Source of the DNA: Xylogone sp. PMI_703
Lineage: Eukaryota; Ascomycota; Leotiomycetes
Direction of reading: 5' to 3'
DNA length: 64,000 bases
Assembly: GCA_021399445.1 (NCBI GenBank)
Contig: JAJTUQ010000010.1
Location: 682,001 to 746,000 of the forward strand
This document shows, piece by piece, positions 43,955 to 56,133 of the stretch. A program made the position numbers and the translations under genes. Under the pieces are notes generated by a model. It saw only the letters and a program-made list of their open reading frames with translations. It ran no database searches and was not told the DNA's origin. The stretch's first letter is position 1, and each line of letters opens with the position of its first letter.

Positions 43955-46095
43955 CTAATGTTTTTCAGCTTGTCCTTCCTCAGGATGAGCCTCCCTCACA
44001 TGCTCTTTCTGTAGGTGTACAGCAGTGTGATTTGTGAGATATTGGCTAGCATCCTTGATAAAGAATGCGGCAACAAGTGCAATCACTCCGAAAGGGATCG
44101 TGCTGTAAAAGACTTTCTGAAATGCGACAACGTACGCACCCCTGAATGCCTTTACCGTAGCTGAAATCAACTCCGGAGTCACATTAGGCAAGCCTTTGAA
44201 TGCAACGTCGGCGGGCTTCCCAAGAACAGTCCCTTGTACGGCGGTCATTAGAGATTCCAGAAGATGTGCATCATTGGGGAAACCATTAGCAAGCGCGGCT
44301 TTCGTCACTCGAGGAACAAGTTGGCTATCTAGGACACCATTGCGGATAGTGTTAAAGATAGAAATACCAACGGCGCCACCGCTGTTGCGGAAGGTGCCAA
44401 TGATTCCAGTGGCTGGATGAAAGTTAGCAGTGAAACCTTGGAAATATATGTTGGGTCATACCAATGCCTAGCTCGCTCAATGGTACATTGAGTCCTGCAG
44501 TCACATAGCCGCATAACGTAGACCATGCAAATGTAGAAGCACCAAAGAATTGTAAAGCCATCCATGCGGCTTTGTGACCTGGTATGGTGGCAGCATAACA
44601 TGCTGTGAATATGGTTTGAATAGCCACAGCTACAACGATCTGTGTTCGAATATGTTTGATCCGATGGATCAATGATGGAAGGAGTGAACCACCCACCAGC
44701 TGGCCAAAGCCATTCGGAAGCTGCATGATTCCCACTTGGATTGGGTCGCTATCGAAGACATATGTCGAACACTGTGGCAATATACTTGCCATGCTAAAAA
44801 ATACCATACCAGCAACGAAAAGAACAACAAGAATCAAGGAGAACTCCCTCAATTTGACGAATAGCGATAGAGGGAATAGAGGTTTCTTTGCGATAGTCCA
44901 ATCATATGCGAAGGATGCAAAGAAAGTCAGTGCTCCTAGAATAATGGGTGCGATGACAGAAGCGCTCTTCCACGGGTGTCCCTCCGAGCCCGCCCAGCCC
45001 AATCCAATAAGCATGACAGTGAGACCAGTCGTGTAGAGGAATATGCCAATCCAGTCCATTTCAGCAAATTGTTGCCATCTCGTCTTCTCGAAATCGCGAC
45101 GAGGGCGTGTTGGTGGGAAGTAGAAAAAGAGGACTCCACCTCCGGTGAAGCCAGCGTAGATTACCATCATCCAGTACAGCCATCTCTATCAACATTGTCA
45201 GAATTCACTGTTGGGTGATAAAGCTAAGGTAAACAAACCCATGTTGCGTGCTCGGCGATTTGACTAGCAATAAGTGTTGCTAGAAGGCCCCAGGGTAGAT
45301 TGAGTGTCAACTCGGAGTATGCCAAACCCGCACCACTTCCGAATAATCAGTATCTAACATAAATATCCCCTGTTAACCGAATACTAACCGATACTTATTG
45401 GGAAGAATCTCTGGAATGGCTGCGAAGCAAATGAATATCATCCCAGCACCGAAGCCAATCAACGTTTGGGCGACAATAACGGCGTTTATTGTTTGGGCAG
45501 TCCCTCCAACAATCTGATACCAACTACTAGTCAGCCAAGACCTTCCAAGCCTTTCCAAAATTATAGAGAAGAAGGGATCCACTTACACCGCCGATAATTG
45601 TGAGTACCTGTCCTCCCAAAAGGACGGATTTTCGTCCCCAGATATCACTGAACTCGCCGGCTAGAGAAAAGGCAACGCCTGACGCAATGGACCAGGAGCT
45701 GGGGATCCAGCCGATTGAAGCTTTATTACCGCTTACATCATCTACAATTGTCTCAAGGCTAGTGATGTTAATAAAGCATGCGTCGTTGAAGATAAGGATA
45801 ACTTACATTGGGCTAACTAGAAGTAGACCGAGGGCCACGGGTGCTACCAAGCTTGCTCCAAGGAACTTTGATATAATTAGCACAGAATAGGCGGTAATAT
45901 ATAACAACCGGAGCATACAGCAATAGCAAGAGTCTTCACCAAGGTCATTGGCTCAGGCTTGTTTGGATTATCCTCTAACGCAGCTCTGTGAGGGTCATCC
46001 TCGAGATATGTCTCAACCTTAGTGAGCTCCATCTCCGGGGCAGGCGAGCTCCGCTCGATCTCGACATGCTCAGGCTTCTGAGTTGATTCGGCCAT
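43955..46095 (-). CDS. MFS transporter, TRI12-like (trichothecene/siderophore pump type)
   Basis: Begins MAESTQKPEHVEIERS with an acidic N-terminus. Exons join through FLGASLVAPVALGLLLVSPM, DVSGNKASIGWIPSSWSIASGVAFSLAGEFSDIWGRK (the motif A region), AQTLIGFGAGMIFICFAAIPEILPNKYRGAGLAYSELTLNLPWG and a long exon 44424-45170 with about six membrane helices. The C-terminus reads GIIGTFRNSGGAVGISIFNTI... and ends hydrophilic. Fourteen helices are expected. The NKxR-GxGLAxSE stretch is typical of TRI12-family pumps. It is divergent from the second P450 over 634 bp, a common metabolite-gene arrangement. Substrate unknown. Confidence 0.92.
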
Positions 46096-46729
46096 GGCTA
46101 CGAGATTGAAATAACGATATCGAGCGCGAGGTGAAAAAGTTTTAACAAATTGAAGGAAACTTTCTGGAGTGGGAGACAAACAGCACCTATGAACAGGGCG
46201 CTGCTGCATGCATACACACCGATGATCACTGCTGAGCAAGATGCTTCTTAATATACTGCTATTACTGTCTCCGTCTTCTCCAATACGTGCATCTTCCCCG
46301 TGGGGATGGAAATGCTCGGGGCCCCGGACATTGTTACATCTCAGACCGGGGATGGGTCGGTGGTACCCAGAAGCGGCTGGGACTTGAAATGAGAGACCAG
46401 GAGAGCCCTTGCTATGATGGAACATCCCATGAAAACTTATTTATTGAACTATCCTGCTCAGTCTTCATCCCACTCATGCAAAGAAGTCTTTGTTGGTTAT
46501 GATGGGAGTTTCGGTCCAGTATCTCCGACCTGTCCCCAATTTGCCTGCCGACCTTACCGCGACCCTGTGTTGCATAACGAATATGTAGGGCAGAGGGTTG
46601 CCAACACATGCCCACAGCTAATGCCACATAAGCCACTGGCTGCTGGATCCCGCTTGCTGGCATAATATACCCCAAGTCCTACCTTTTGGAGCGCCCAGCA
46701 ATTTACTCCCCTCTAAATATCTCTTGGCG
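46096..46729. promoter_or_regulatory. Divergent intergenic region, TRI12-like MFS / P450
   Basis: 634 bp shared promoter. CGG-N10-CCG lies at 46512-46527, the same spacing as at 13911-13926. Other GC-rich half-sites occur at about 46310-46370. Confidence 0.4.
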
Positions 46730-48417
46730 ATGTTGCTCTCGGAATTGATCGCTCTGGTCCCCTCCTGGGGATTCGCCTTGCTCGCTGTCCTCCTGCTCTG
46801 TTTGCGGGCTGCAAGTTTTAGATACCAAAAGGGATTGAATAAATACAAAGGACCATTCTTGGCCTCATTTACTAATTTCTGGCGATTATGGCAATATATG
46901 TGGCATTGGGATCGGCCATACTTCCCGCGAGTGACAAAGTATGGCAAAATTATACGAGTTGGCCCCAACACGCTTCTCTTCAATGACCCCGAGGCTATTA
47001 AAGATATCTACATGACGCACTTTTCAAAGGTGAATTGTCTTAAGCTTTATTGCAATTATTGACTTATATATTAAAACTAAACCCTACAGTCTGATTTCTA
47101 CAAGGTGGGACAAGGTGTCTCAAAAGGCGTTGCAGTTCCAAACATATTCTCTACTACTGACAGGATCTACCATGGAAAATTACGCCGTTCTGTAGCTAAT
47201 GCTTTTGCTATGAGTACTTTGGTCAATTATGAACCGTTCGTCACTGACACCGTCACAACGTTCCTCACTGAATTGAATAACCGTTTCGCTGGAAAAGGAG
47301 GCACTGACGGCATCTGTGATATGTCAGAGTGGACCAAGTACTTCGCATTGGACGTTGTCAGTGCCCTAACAATGGGAAAATCCTACGGTCTCTTGAAAGC
47401 TGGCTACGACAATATTGGTATCATCAAAGCTCGAACTGACTTTTTGCGCTACTTCACAATTGTAAGTGAGCGATGATACATCTGCCTAGTATTTATTTAC
47501 AATTATTCTAGGTGAACAACATGACATGGCTAGATAAGTGTCTCAAGAAGAACCCAATCATAATGTGGCTTGGTCGACACGGTTTCTATAACTCCGTAAC
47601 TGCTACCGTACCCATTGCTCAACGCCAGATGCTTGAGAAACAGCGAGTATTCAAGCCGCTAGATGAATCGATGAAAACATCCAAGGCTCCTATAGATCTT
47701 CTTACGAAATTCCTTCAGGCCAAAGTGGACAACCCCCAGATTGTCGATGATCGTGCTGTTCTTGGACTGACCCTCTCAATGGTCAATGCTGGTAGCGGAA
47801 CCGTCTCTACCACCCTTGCAGCTATCTTCTACTTCCTCTTGAAACATCCAGACGTTTTAGAAAAACTTGTTGCTGAAATAGATGCTCACTTTCCACCACC
47901 AACTAACGAGAAGGCCCCCATAAACTTCGTTGACTACATTGTCCCATTCTCAAAATCCCAGGAGCTTCCATTCCTAGATGCTGTGGTTAAGGAGATATTC
48001 CGCCTTTGGCCTGGACTTGGTGCTCAGCTAATCGAACGAGTAACTCCACCGGAGGGAGCATACATCCTAGGTGAACACATCCCTGGCAACATTATCGTCA
48101 GCTGCAATGCTTGGATTATGCACCGTCACAAACCAACATACGGTGAAGATGTCGAAGAGTTCCGCCCATCAAGGTGGTTGGATGCGGATTCAGAGAAAGT
48201 GGCTGCTATGAATAAAGCATTGTTGGTGTTCGGCGCTGGGCCAAATACGTGTATCGGAAAGAATATCGGACTTCTAGAACTTTATAAAGTTGTGCCTTCA
48301 ACGCTCCGGATGTTTAAGGTATCAGATCTCTTAGCTATGCGAAATACTTCAGTTTATTTTACTAATGGTGCTATAGATGGAATTAGTAGACCCGTCAAAG
48401 TCGTGGAAAATCTATAA
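46730..48417 (+). CDS. Cytochrome P450 monooxygenase
   Basis: Three exons (46730-47029, 47090-47461, 47512-48417) give 525 aa, normal for a microsomal fungal P450. N-terminal anchor helix WGFALLAVLLLCLRA. Motifs: RVGPNTLLFNDPEAIKDIY, the I-helix region MVNAGSGTVSTTL (Ser replaces the usual acidic/Thr pair partner), KEIFRLWP (ExxR), PSRWL, and heme loop FGAGPNTCIG with the axial Cys. The gene looks intact. Its I-helix AGSGTVSTT differs from the AGTDTTST of the other P450, so the two are from different families. Likely partner of the divergent MFS transporter. Confidence 0.94.
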
Positions 48418-48642
48418 TCTAGGAGATCCAGAGCCGTCTGAATTTTTCGTTAGACTTCAGCCTAGATTCCAGAAATAGATCATATAACGAGCGAATGAGA
48501 TGATGAGAAGGAAAATGGGATTTTTCATGGTTGGGGACCCTTGAATGAAGAGGTTTCATTGTTGCGAATCATAGGATGATATTAAATGTACATAATGCAT
48601 GATTCATAGAGTTACATTAGTTTTCTATATACCAGCATAAAC

Positions 48643-51522
48643 TTACATTATGCTGCCATTAGTGCTTCGGTTGAAGCCAAATAACTGATGACTCAAAAAG
48701 TCCAAATCCCCATCTAGCATGAATTCACCAAGTTCCATACCTAGGGGGGAATGTTTGTTATTTGTTCCGCTCATAAACCCTGAGCTTGCAAGGAGAGTGC
48801 TAGCATCGCCACTACCATTTACAGCGTCAAATGCTGCGGAGTTTGATAAATATCCGGTTCCCCAATCTAGAGGCTGCGACAGAAGGCCTTGTTCAACAGC
48901 TGAAGAAGAATCAGTATCATTAAATTTCTGAAAGGATAACCTATAAATACCTAATGCTCGGACAACTTGAACAAGTTGCTCAAGATAATCTCGACAACGA
49001 GCAACCATACGGTTATCATCATCCAGATCTCGCAGTGCTTCAATTGCCATTCCTAAGTGTAATATGATATCTTGGGTGGAATCCGGCAAAAGGGTACTGG
49101 TAGGACTCCCAGAAGTATTCTGATCGATGAAAATCAGAATACACATGACGAGCACAAGAGCCGCATTGAATGCTTTATACCAATTAGCAAACGCGCTTGA
49201 GGTAGATATGAAGGGTGAAATACTGTAGTAGAGTGAGAACCACCATGCACCAAGCAGACCTCTCTTCTTTGTTCCCGGGGCCGCTTGAATGACAGTATGG
49301 ACTTGGCAGATAATCTCTTTCGATGATCGAATAGCAATCTGAATACTATTCGTACCTATTTGCTGTAGCAATGCGGAATCCTGGCCATCTCGATTCTTCG
49401 CTTCGTTAAGGAACTTCACTAATACTGGTCGGTGTAATAATATTCGAATATTGGTATATCGCAACGTCAAAATGAATCTGAGGCGTAATTCCACCCATAA
49501 CTTTCCAGATGGATCGTTTTCGGGCGGAAGTCGGTTTGTAGTTATGTCTTCCTCGTTGATAAGTTTCATCTCAGGCGGCAAACCTCGTTGCCATTCAGAA
49601 AGTTGAGTTTCTATCCCGTACACGCGGGCCACCGTGTCGACAGCATTTGAGTTGTCTGAGCAAGCGATATTGTTACTGTAAAGTGAGTCGATAATCTGGG
49701 AGAGGACTCGATAGAGTGTACTGACAAAATATAATGTTAGAATAGAAGCATTATCAAGTTTACGTTGGAGACTTACATTGTACCGTTATAAAATGCAATA
49801 CTTAAGGATTCTCCCTTCTCTACAATGACTATCGGATGTTGTAGGGTTGCATATGGTACAGGGAGATCGAGCCTGACATAGCTCTCTGGAATAGTAGGGG
49901 GCCGGCCAAATGTCATGCTTAAGGTCCGATCAAGCATAACACAGCCATACCAAGTTGTCTTTCTTATCTCCTGTTCAAGTGGGGAAAAGACTTTTGCCAA
50001 GTCACTTGAGTGGAGTCCTAGTTGAAAAGCCGCTCTTACTGCGAGACCATGAGTTGTCCATGTCTGCACCGATCTCTGAGTGCTCTGTAAGTACTGTGCA
50101 ATGAGAAGAAGTAATTGAACTATGTTCTTAAGTTAGGATGAACTGGTCTTTTAGAATGATACCTTGATAAACTTACCAGCTTCAATACTGATACCAGTTC
50201 CGTTCATGATCTGCTCACTGCAAAGACCGGAAGCTCTTCGATAGTATATTTCAGCCTCGGAAGTCCGTTTTACTCCACCTCCCCAATTTCCTTTCGCTAT
50301 CAAGCTGGTGTTTAAGACGTTGGCTACCGCATGCGCAAAAACAATATTCAATAAGGCAAGCCAAGTTCTTTTCACTCCCTTGAAGCCGTCTTTACTAGCT
50401 TGCTCAAAGGTAGCCACAAAGGAAGCCTGATGGATATAGGGAAATAGTAATCCAGTATTGGAAAAATATTCCTTAATGAGCTCGCGGGAAACATCATAAG
50501 GGGGAAGAGCATAAATATTGACTTTATCGACGGATGAATTCGAACTTTTTGAAGGAGGGGGCGTAGAAGGCCGGGAGATGGAGACATTGAAGAATCCGCT
50601 TGCCATGCGCCCTGAAATTGGCTCTGTTGAGGACGGTCTCCATGGTCGGGTTGCATGACCTAATCGAGCCACAGCTCGAGACAGATGCCGGAGAAAGGCA
50701 ATATTGGAAGAGGGCCCTAGGTAAGATTGTTAATTCTGAATTTGAATTTGAATGCAGAAAACACGATTCATACCAAAGAAAGCACAGTCCTCTTCTTGAG
50801 CAAAAGTTACTGCACCCATAGCATCAATGGGGTCCTCAGTAGAGTCTGCATTGTCAAGGCTGTCATCCCTCAGCGAAGCAGTCTCTAAATGTGTTAAATT
50901 TGAGGACTCATTGGATATCACCGCGGCTGTCTCTGCCGTTGATGATGCATCAGGAGTGATAGTCCTAACTCCTTGGCTTTCCAGAACAGACAATCTGTTC
51001 TCCACCACCTTCAAGCGGCTCTCAATTAGCGACAGGTACCTAGATCATGCATAAGCAAGTACCAAAACGGCAGGTTGGTTGAGCATGTAACACTGACTCC
51101 TTCCCAATAATGACATTTGAGGCTGTGGCTGACTGCTGGTAATGGCACTCGAACCCTAGCTCCACACACAACGAGCACTTTGGCCGGATGCCGTCGCACT
51201 ATTGGCCCCATGTCAACACAATGATTGCCAATTCAGCCAGAGAAGTGATTACTCCTCGTGGAATGGAATTCAGAGTATATTATACAATACTTACCCGTGA
51301 CTTCCGCGCTCGACAGACACTACATGCTAGTGCAACTCGTCTTCTCTTGCTTGGAGGTTCCGGATTTTCGGGCGTCTGCCCGCTATTGCATCCAGCACCG
51401 GCACCGTTGTCAAAACTCTGCTTCCTACTCTCCAGATTGCGGGTTTGAGATCCACCGTTTACATGAATTGTCAGTTCTGGATCATCTCCGGGGTCGGTCC
51501 TATCGTGGTCCTTAGCTTCCAT
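48643..51522 (-). CDS. Zn2Cys6 transcription factor with fungal_trans domain
   Basis: Starts MEAKDHDRTDPGDDPELT. The zinc cluster is split by an intron: exon 1 ends ACSVCRARKSR and exon 2 continues CDGIRPKCSLCVELGFEC, giving the full six cysteines. A heptad-rich segment (ESRLKVVENRLSVLES) follows, then the regulatory domain: FSNTGLLFPYIHQASFVATF, GLAVRAAFQLGLHSSD, IRKTTWYGCVMLDRTLSMTFGRPPTIPESYVRLDLP, and a long C-terminal exon. Multi-exon. It ends 225 bp beyond the tail of the P450 (convergent) and may regulate the P450/MFS pair; the sequence does not prove this. Confidence 0.9.
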
Positions 51523-52177
51523 AGCTGACCTGCTTCTGCGATGTTGACGGGAGGAGTCTGGGGATAGGGAGCTGGAGGAGAATCCGGGGAGAAGTCGGTT
51601 TCCTCGGCCTGGCTGCTGACTCAGCTACCCCGCCCTACCCCGAGTTTTCCAGTTGCTGCGCCAATGAGATCTGTCTGGATCGGGCTCGGATCGTCCCCTG
51701 CATTTTGGGGTAATCATGCCGATTTGTTGCTTCGGCGGAGAAACGATACACCGCCGATTATTAGCAGACCAGAGAGACCAGCAACAACTCGGATTAAACA
51801 GAAAGAAAAGTTATAGGTACATTAGATCTGAAATGTGAAAGATCCATTTTTATAACTTCAATGTGTAATATTCACAATAGCCTTTTAACTCAAATATAAA
51901 AATAACACGCTTTTATTTAAATTAATATCACTTTAGTACACAGAATAATGTTCAAAATATTCATAAAAAGCACGCAGCAATAATAACATAGTATAGAGGC
52001 ATGCACGGGCCCCAAGAAGATCTGTGAGAAAGCAAGAACCAATCAAAGGGCTAGAGGGTCCCAGGCAGGGTACAGCTGGGTTAACTATAGAAGAGTATGC
52101 CTTCTCGGAGCACTGATATCGAGGATAAGCCTGATATATTTCAACGATTGTGGATAGGTTTTTTCTCAGCTTGAGAT
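51523..52177. other. Intergenic
   Basis: 655 bp holding the promoter of the Zn2Cys6 gene and the tail of the SDR. AT-rich from about 51850 to 51990. No gene seen. Confidence 0.5.
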
Positions 52178-53169
52178 CTACATCGGCACTCCACTCAAAT
52201 ATATCCTCAAAAGCATTGACTCATTAACCTCTTTAGCAAGAGCTTTTAGTTCAACTACATCCCAGTTGGCCCAGACAAATTTGCCCTTAAGGAATTCAGC
52301 TTCAGGAGAAGCAATCCAAACGTTGAAGTGAGCCGGGAGTGTGACTAAATATATCAATCAGCTAACGCAATATATAGACAAATGGAGGAAAAGAATTCAT
52401 TGACACGAGAGATATCTGGAAATCAAAAGGCAATTAGCTTACCGTCGTCCTGCCCCGGGAAGCTGGAAACTATGTTGAGCTCAGTTGTAACCACCCCAGG
52501 CTGGATGTTGAAAACGCTGAGGTCCGGATTCTCAGCCTGGAGGTAATCGAACATCTTAGCGATAGCTAGCTTGAGCGATGCGTATGCCCAGAGTCCGGGA
52601 ATCGGATTGACATGTGCAATACCCGAGCTGATGTTCAAGATCTTTGCTTTAGGCGCTAGCAAGGGCGTTACCGCCTGGACTACATTGAACGAGCCGATTA
52701 AGTTACCCTCAACACTCTCACGCAAGCTATTCTCGCTGTATGTAGTGAGAGGGCTTAGTGGCTTGAGGGAAGCGGCATTGTTGACGAGAATGTCAACCTT
52801 AGCCACGCCAGCTTTCTTGATAGCGTTGGCAAAAGCGGCCTCCAAAGCTAGACGCTGGCTGATATCAACACTCTCAATGACCACAGTGGTGGCTCCCGTG
52901 AGATTAGCCTTGCTGATTTCCTCGGCAGCCAACTGCAGATTCTCGAGGCGACGTCCAAAGATAGCGACGACTTTGGCACCGGCCTGCGCGAAAGCAATCG
53001 CCGTGGCCTTACCAATTCCGCTACCACCGCCCGTGATGAAGACAACTTTTCCAGCAGCACCTAGCTCGGGGCGGGAAGGCGAGATCTCAGGGTAAGACTG
53101 GCTGTGCCAAGTCCTGGTGAAGGACTTAAACATCTCAGTTCCTTGGTGAGGTCCGTCGTAGCCACCCAT
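52178..53169 (-). CDS. Classical short-chain dehydrogenase/reductase
   Basis: NAD(P)-dependent oxidoreductase of 297 aa from two exons (52443-53169 and 52178-52344); the second exon is short and carries [28 protein letters not shown], a common tail in fungal members. Motifs: [24 protein letters not shown] (TGxxxGIG), [11 protein letters not shown] (NNAG-like), [10 protein letters not shown] with the catalytic Ser, and YASLK with Tyr and Lys. [13 protein letters not shown] is the cofactor-loop PG motif. All catalytic residues are present, in contrast with the atypical SDR at 12194-13350. It could belong to the right-hand metabolite group with the P450 and pumps. Confidence 0.95.
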
Positions 53170-53717
53170 CTTTGATAAGGATAGTGTAATGAATAGATAG
53201 AAGTGAGATTTATAGTATGATCAAGTATTTGACGTCTTTTTTGTCATTTTGAGGTAGAAAAGATATCTGATTTGGCGACGGTTGAAGCTGATTAAATACA
53301 TATGCAGAAATGCTCTATCCAACTACAGTTTCGTACCAGTGCCCTTGAGTGTATGCCTACAAGCAGCACAATCATTTCAAATCTTGTCCGCCGCGGTGCC
53401 CAGACAACTGCGTTGTATGGTGGTTCCGCGGAAGACGGTAAGCCTACTAACAACTCTATAGTGGAGATACTTATTAATAATCGCCTTCACAAGAAGTGGA
53501 GGGAGTCTTCAGGATTGGTAATTCGTGCAGAATGGACAGCATCGGAAGAGCATCCGTGGCTTTTTGCTTACTCGGTCACTATGCACATCTTTAGCATTAC
53601 TACGCGGATGGGCATATGCCCTAGGCTCAGGGGAGTCGATAGAATTTCTCATCAAATCTAGAATATCTCCCGTCTTCTATTAATCTAGCTTATAGATACG
53701 GCATTTGTATGTACACT
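53170..53717. other. Intergenic
   Basis: 548 bp between the SDR promoter and the 3' end of the next regulator. An open frame at 53302-53661 (+) has no domain. Confidence 0.45.
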
Positions 53718-55582
53718 TTAGAGGTCACCACGGTGGCTATTTCCCTCAATTCCATACTGCATACCCACAAAATACGAAGAACAGTTGACACTGTTGGCCA
53801 TTATGGCTGCTTCAGCACATCTTTGTTGCGTGCGCTGATGCAGTTCAGTACAAGTAGCCTGAAAGGACTGCAACATTTCGCTCTCGGTCTCCCTCGCCAT
53901 TTTGTCAACTGTCTGTAAACCAGTTTCCACAAGATTGCTATCCAAGGACACGTTACTGTGTTCCGGTCTGTGCATGCTGTTGGCTGTTAAAAGCAGCATA
54001 GCTGTCATATAAGAACATCCTGTTTTCCTATTACAATATCATAGCCAGTCAGCTTTGTTAACAGTATTCGATACACAATATACAAGCGAGAGTGGACAGA
54101 AATTATAATGTTGAACAGTTATGCAGCAGCCTCGGATACTCACCAGAAACTCCAGCGATCTGTTTCCCCTAACGCCCCAAATAAGACCAGCAAATCTCGC
54201 GCCTCACCTACCAACACCTCCCACTTTGGTGGCAGCAGTGGTTCGATGCCTTGTCTATCATACCTGCGTATGCTGGCAATCCACTCAGTGTCCCAGGCAT
54301 GGGCTTGATTTATAAGAGTTGTGCAAGCCAGACTCGTGGAGTGCAATACTCCAAGAAAGCGCAGCACAGCAGGAGCTACTCTTCTTGAGCCCGCTGAGGC
54401 GTTGAACTCGGGTGGAATAGAAGCCTTCCACTGCTCAAGTGCGCCAGCTACGCTCTGCAATGCACGGGACCGCTCTTCCGGACTGCGTTTTCGAGATCGC
54501 GTTGAATATATATAATCATATACACCACCTTCAACAGCAGCTAATTGGATGCGTGCCGTGAGGTAGTTCATTTTGACGGTTCCGTCTACGGTAGTGATAA
54601 CGCCCGTAGCGTCGTCAGTATTGTTGATTTTGCTCCTATCCTCGTTATATTGTAGGACTGTTGGTGAAGGCAAGTCAAGATTGATGTCGTCATCAATCTG
54701 GATCGAGGGCTGTTTCGAGCGCATGCTGAGGTCTTTGTCGAGGATATACACCAGCCAGAATACGCAAGCACGCTGTCTCGCATGGAGAGGACTTAGGTGT
54801 GTCGAGTAGGTCTGGTCATGCAAGCCAACCGCATGTGCGAGACGTATTGCTGTGGCAATTAAGACCAACGCAGGCTTTAGATCGTGCTCGGCCTGAAGCA
54901 GCATCACCATGCCCACCAAAACCTGAATGTTGAGTAGCTGGATATCGCCCAGTACCAGCCTCGACAGGACCGATTCTGCCCTACTAAGACACACAGCCGA
55001 AGACGGAACATCATGACTAGCCACAGAATTGTGTCGCCGTGCGAGAGCTAACACAACATTTATGGCAGCCCATACTACTGGGTTGCGTTGTAGGGGTTCA
55101 ACACTATAACAACCGTGGACCAACCGCAGAAGAGTATCGGCATGGAATAGCGGTAATACTGAGTTGAAGTCCTGGAGGTAGATTTGTATAATAGGGAGGA
55201 CCTGCTCTAAAGGAGGTAGATCCATAGGTTTGGAAGAATTATTGTCATCTTCGCTTCTTGTGATCTTTAACGGCATCTCTGTGGTAATCATACTCACCTC
55301 TTTGTGCTGGAGCAGAGGTTCAACTTTATTTTTCCTTTCGACAATATCTAGACGCTCGGTGACCTGTTGGACCAGAAATTCTAGTCGTCCCAAGCGACCT
55401 TGTGTATTACTGACTCCATCCTCACCCTTCGCGTGGCTCCGTCGTTTCTTCTCTGCAGGCGTGCGACTGGGTGCTGTGTAGGTACAATCTATCTCATACG
55501 TGATGCAATGTGAGCAGCGAGGCTTCTGTCCATCGCACTTCATCTTGCGCCTGTAGCACAAGTCGCAGGACTTTTTCCGCAT
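53718..55582 (-). CDS. Zn2Cys6 transcription factor
   Basis: Starts at 55582 with MRKKSCDLCYRRKMKCDGQKPRCSHCITYEIDC, a complete zinc cluster, then a basic patch (EKKRRSHAK) and a helical linker LGRLEFLVQQVTERLDIVERK. The fungal_trans domain shows IYLQDFNSVLPLFHADTLLRLV, AIRLAHAVGLHDQTYSTHLSPLHARQRACVFWLVYILDKDLSMRSKQPSIQIDDDINLDLP. One intron at the 3' end joins SFW to KTGCSYMTAMLLLTANS and ends at 53718, giving a protein of about 590 aa. It is divergent from the MFS pump gene, and the promoter between them has a duplicated palindrome, so this is the likely regulator of that pump. Confidence 0.92.
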
Positions 55583-55765
55583 TAGCTAATGACAGCCTTC
55601 GCGACGGAGGTAGGAATCCCGGTCGTACCTTTCTAGTAGTCTTTGTGCCTTCCATCTATGTGATAGACTATATTAATAAAAATGTAACAAGCGTCCTCCC
55701 ATTTACTGTATAATAGACTGGGATCTTCATAATCACAAGCTGTGAAATGAGTCGAGGTTCTTTTA

Positions 55766-55783
55766 GAGCCTCCGTGGAGGCAC
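55766..55783. promoter_or_regulatory. 18-bp palindromic operator candidate, copy 1
   Basis: GAGCCTCCGTGGAGGCAC: GCCTCC and GGAGGC arms around a GT spacer, embedding CCGTGG. The reverse complement of copy 2 matches it at 15 of 18 bases. Confidence 0.45.
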
Positions 55784-55839
55784 ATGTCGATTGGTCGCTG
55801 ACAAATATGAAAGTTGAAGACTACCCTGCGCTAGTTTTG

Positions 55840-55857
55840 GAGCTTCCGCGGAGGCTC
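55840..55857. promoter_or_regulatory. 18-bp palindromic operator candidate, copy 2
   Basis: GAGCTTCCGCGGAGGCTC is palindromic except for one base pair, centred on CCGCGG, 74 bp from copy 1. Confidence 0.5.
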
Positions 55858-56133
55858 TCCGGACCTCCCTGCCAACACTCTATATATCCTAAACTTCTTG
55901 GCTATCAGTCAAGCTTGCACTTACTTCTATGGGTTCCGCGTGCTCCCATGTATCAGATGAGAAATACACCCATTATTCACGTAAAATTTTCGAATTGGCG
56001 AGCCTTTCTATATTTTTATCTAAGTTTATTCCGTTTGTGTTGGTATAAAGATGTCGAGCTGGCATGCAATAAGTTACGTATACCTTCTTCATCCCATAGC
56101 CTATCAGTACCTTATTCACCATCCGCTAGCACC

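Larger units (their letters stand above)
55583..56133. promoter_or_regulatory. Divergent intergenic region, Zn2Cys6 regulator / MFS pump
   Basis: 551 bp. It contains two related 18-bp near-palindromes (55766-55783 and 55840-55857). An in-frame ORF extension upstream of the MFS start crosses this region but looks non-coding. Confidence 0.55.

Noticed and set aside
55747..56133. N-terminal extension of the MFS pump to 55747
   Set aside because: The added residues do not resemble the family, the region carries palindromic promoter elements, and 56134 gives a normal-length N-terminus.
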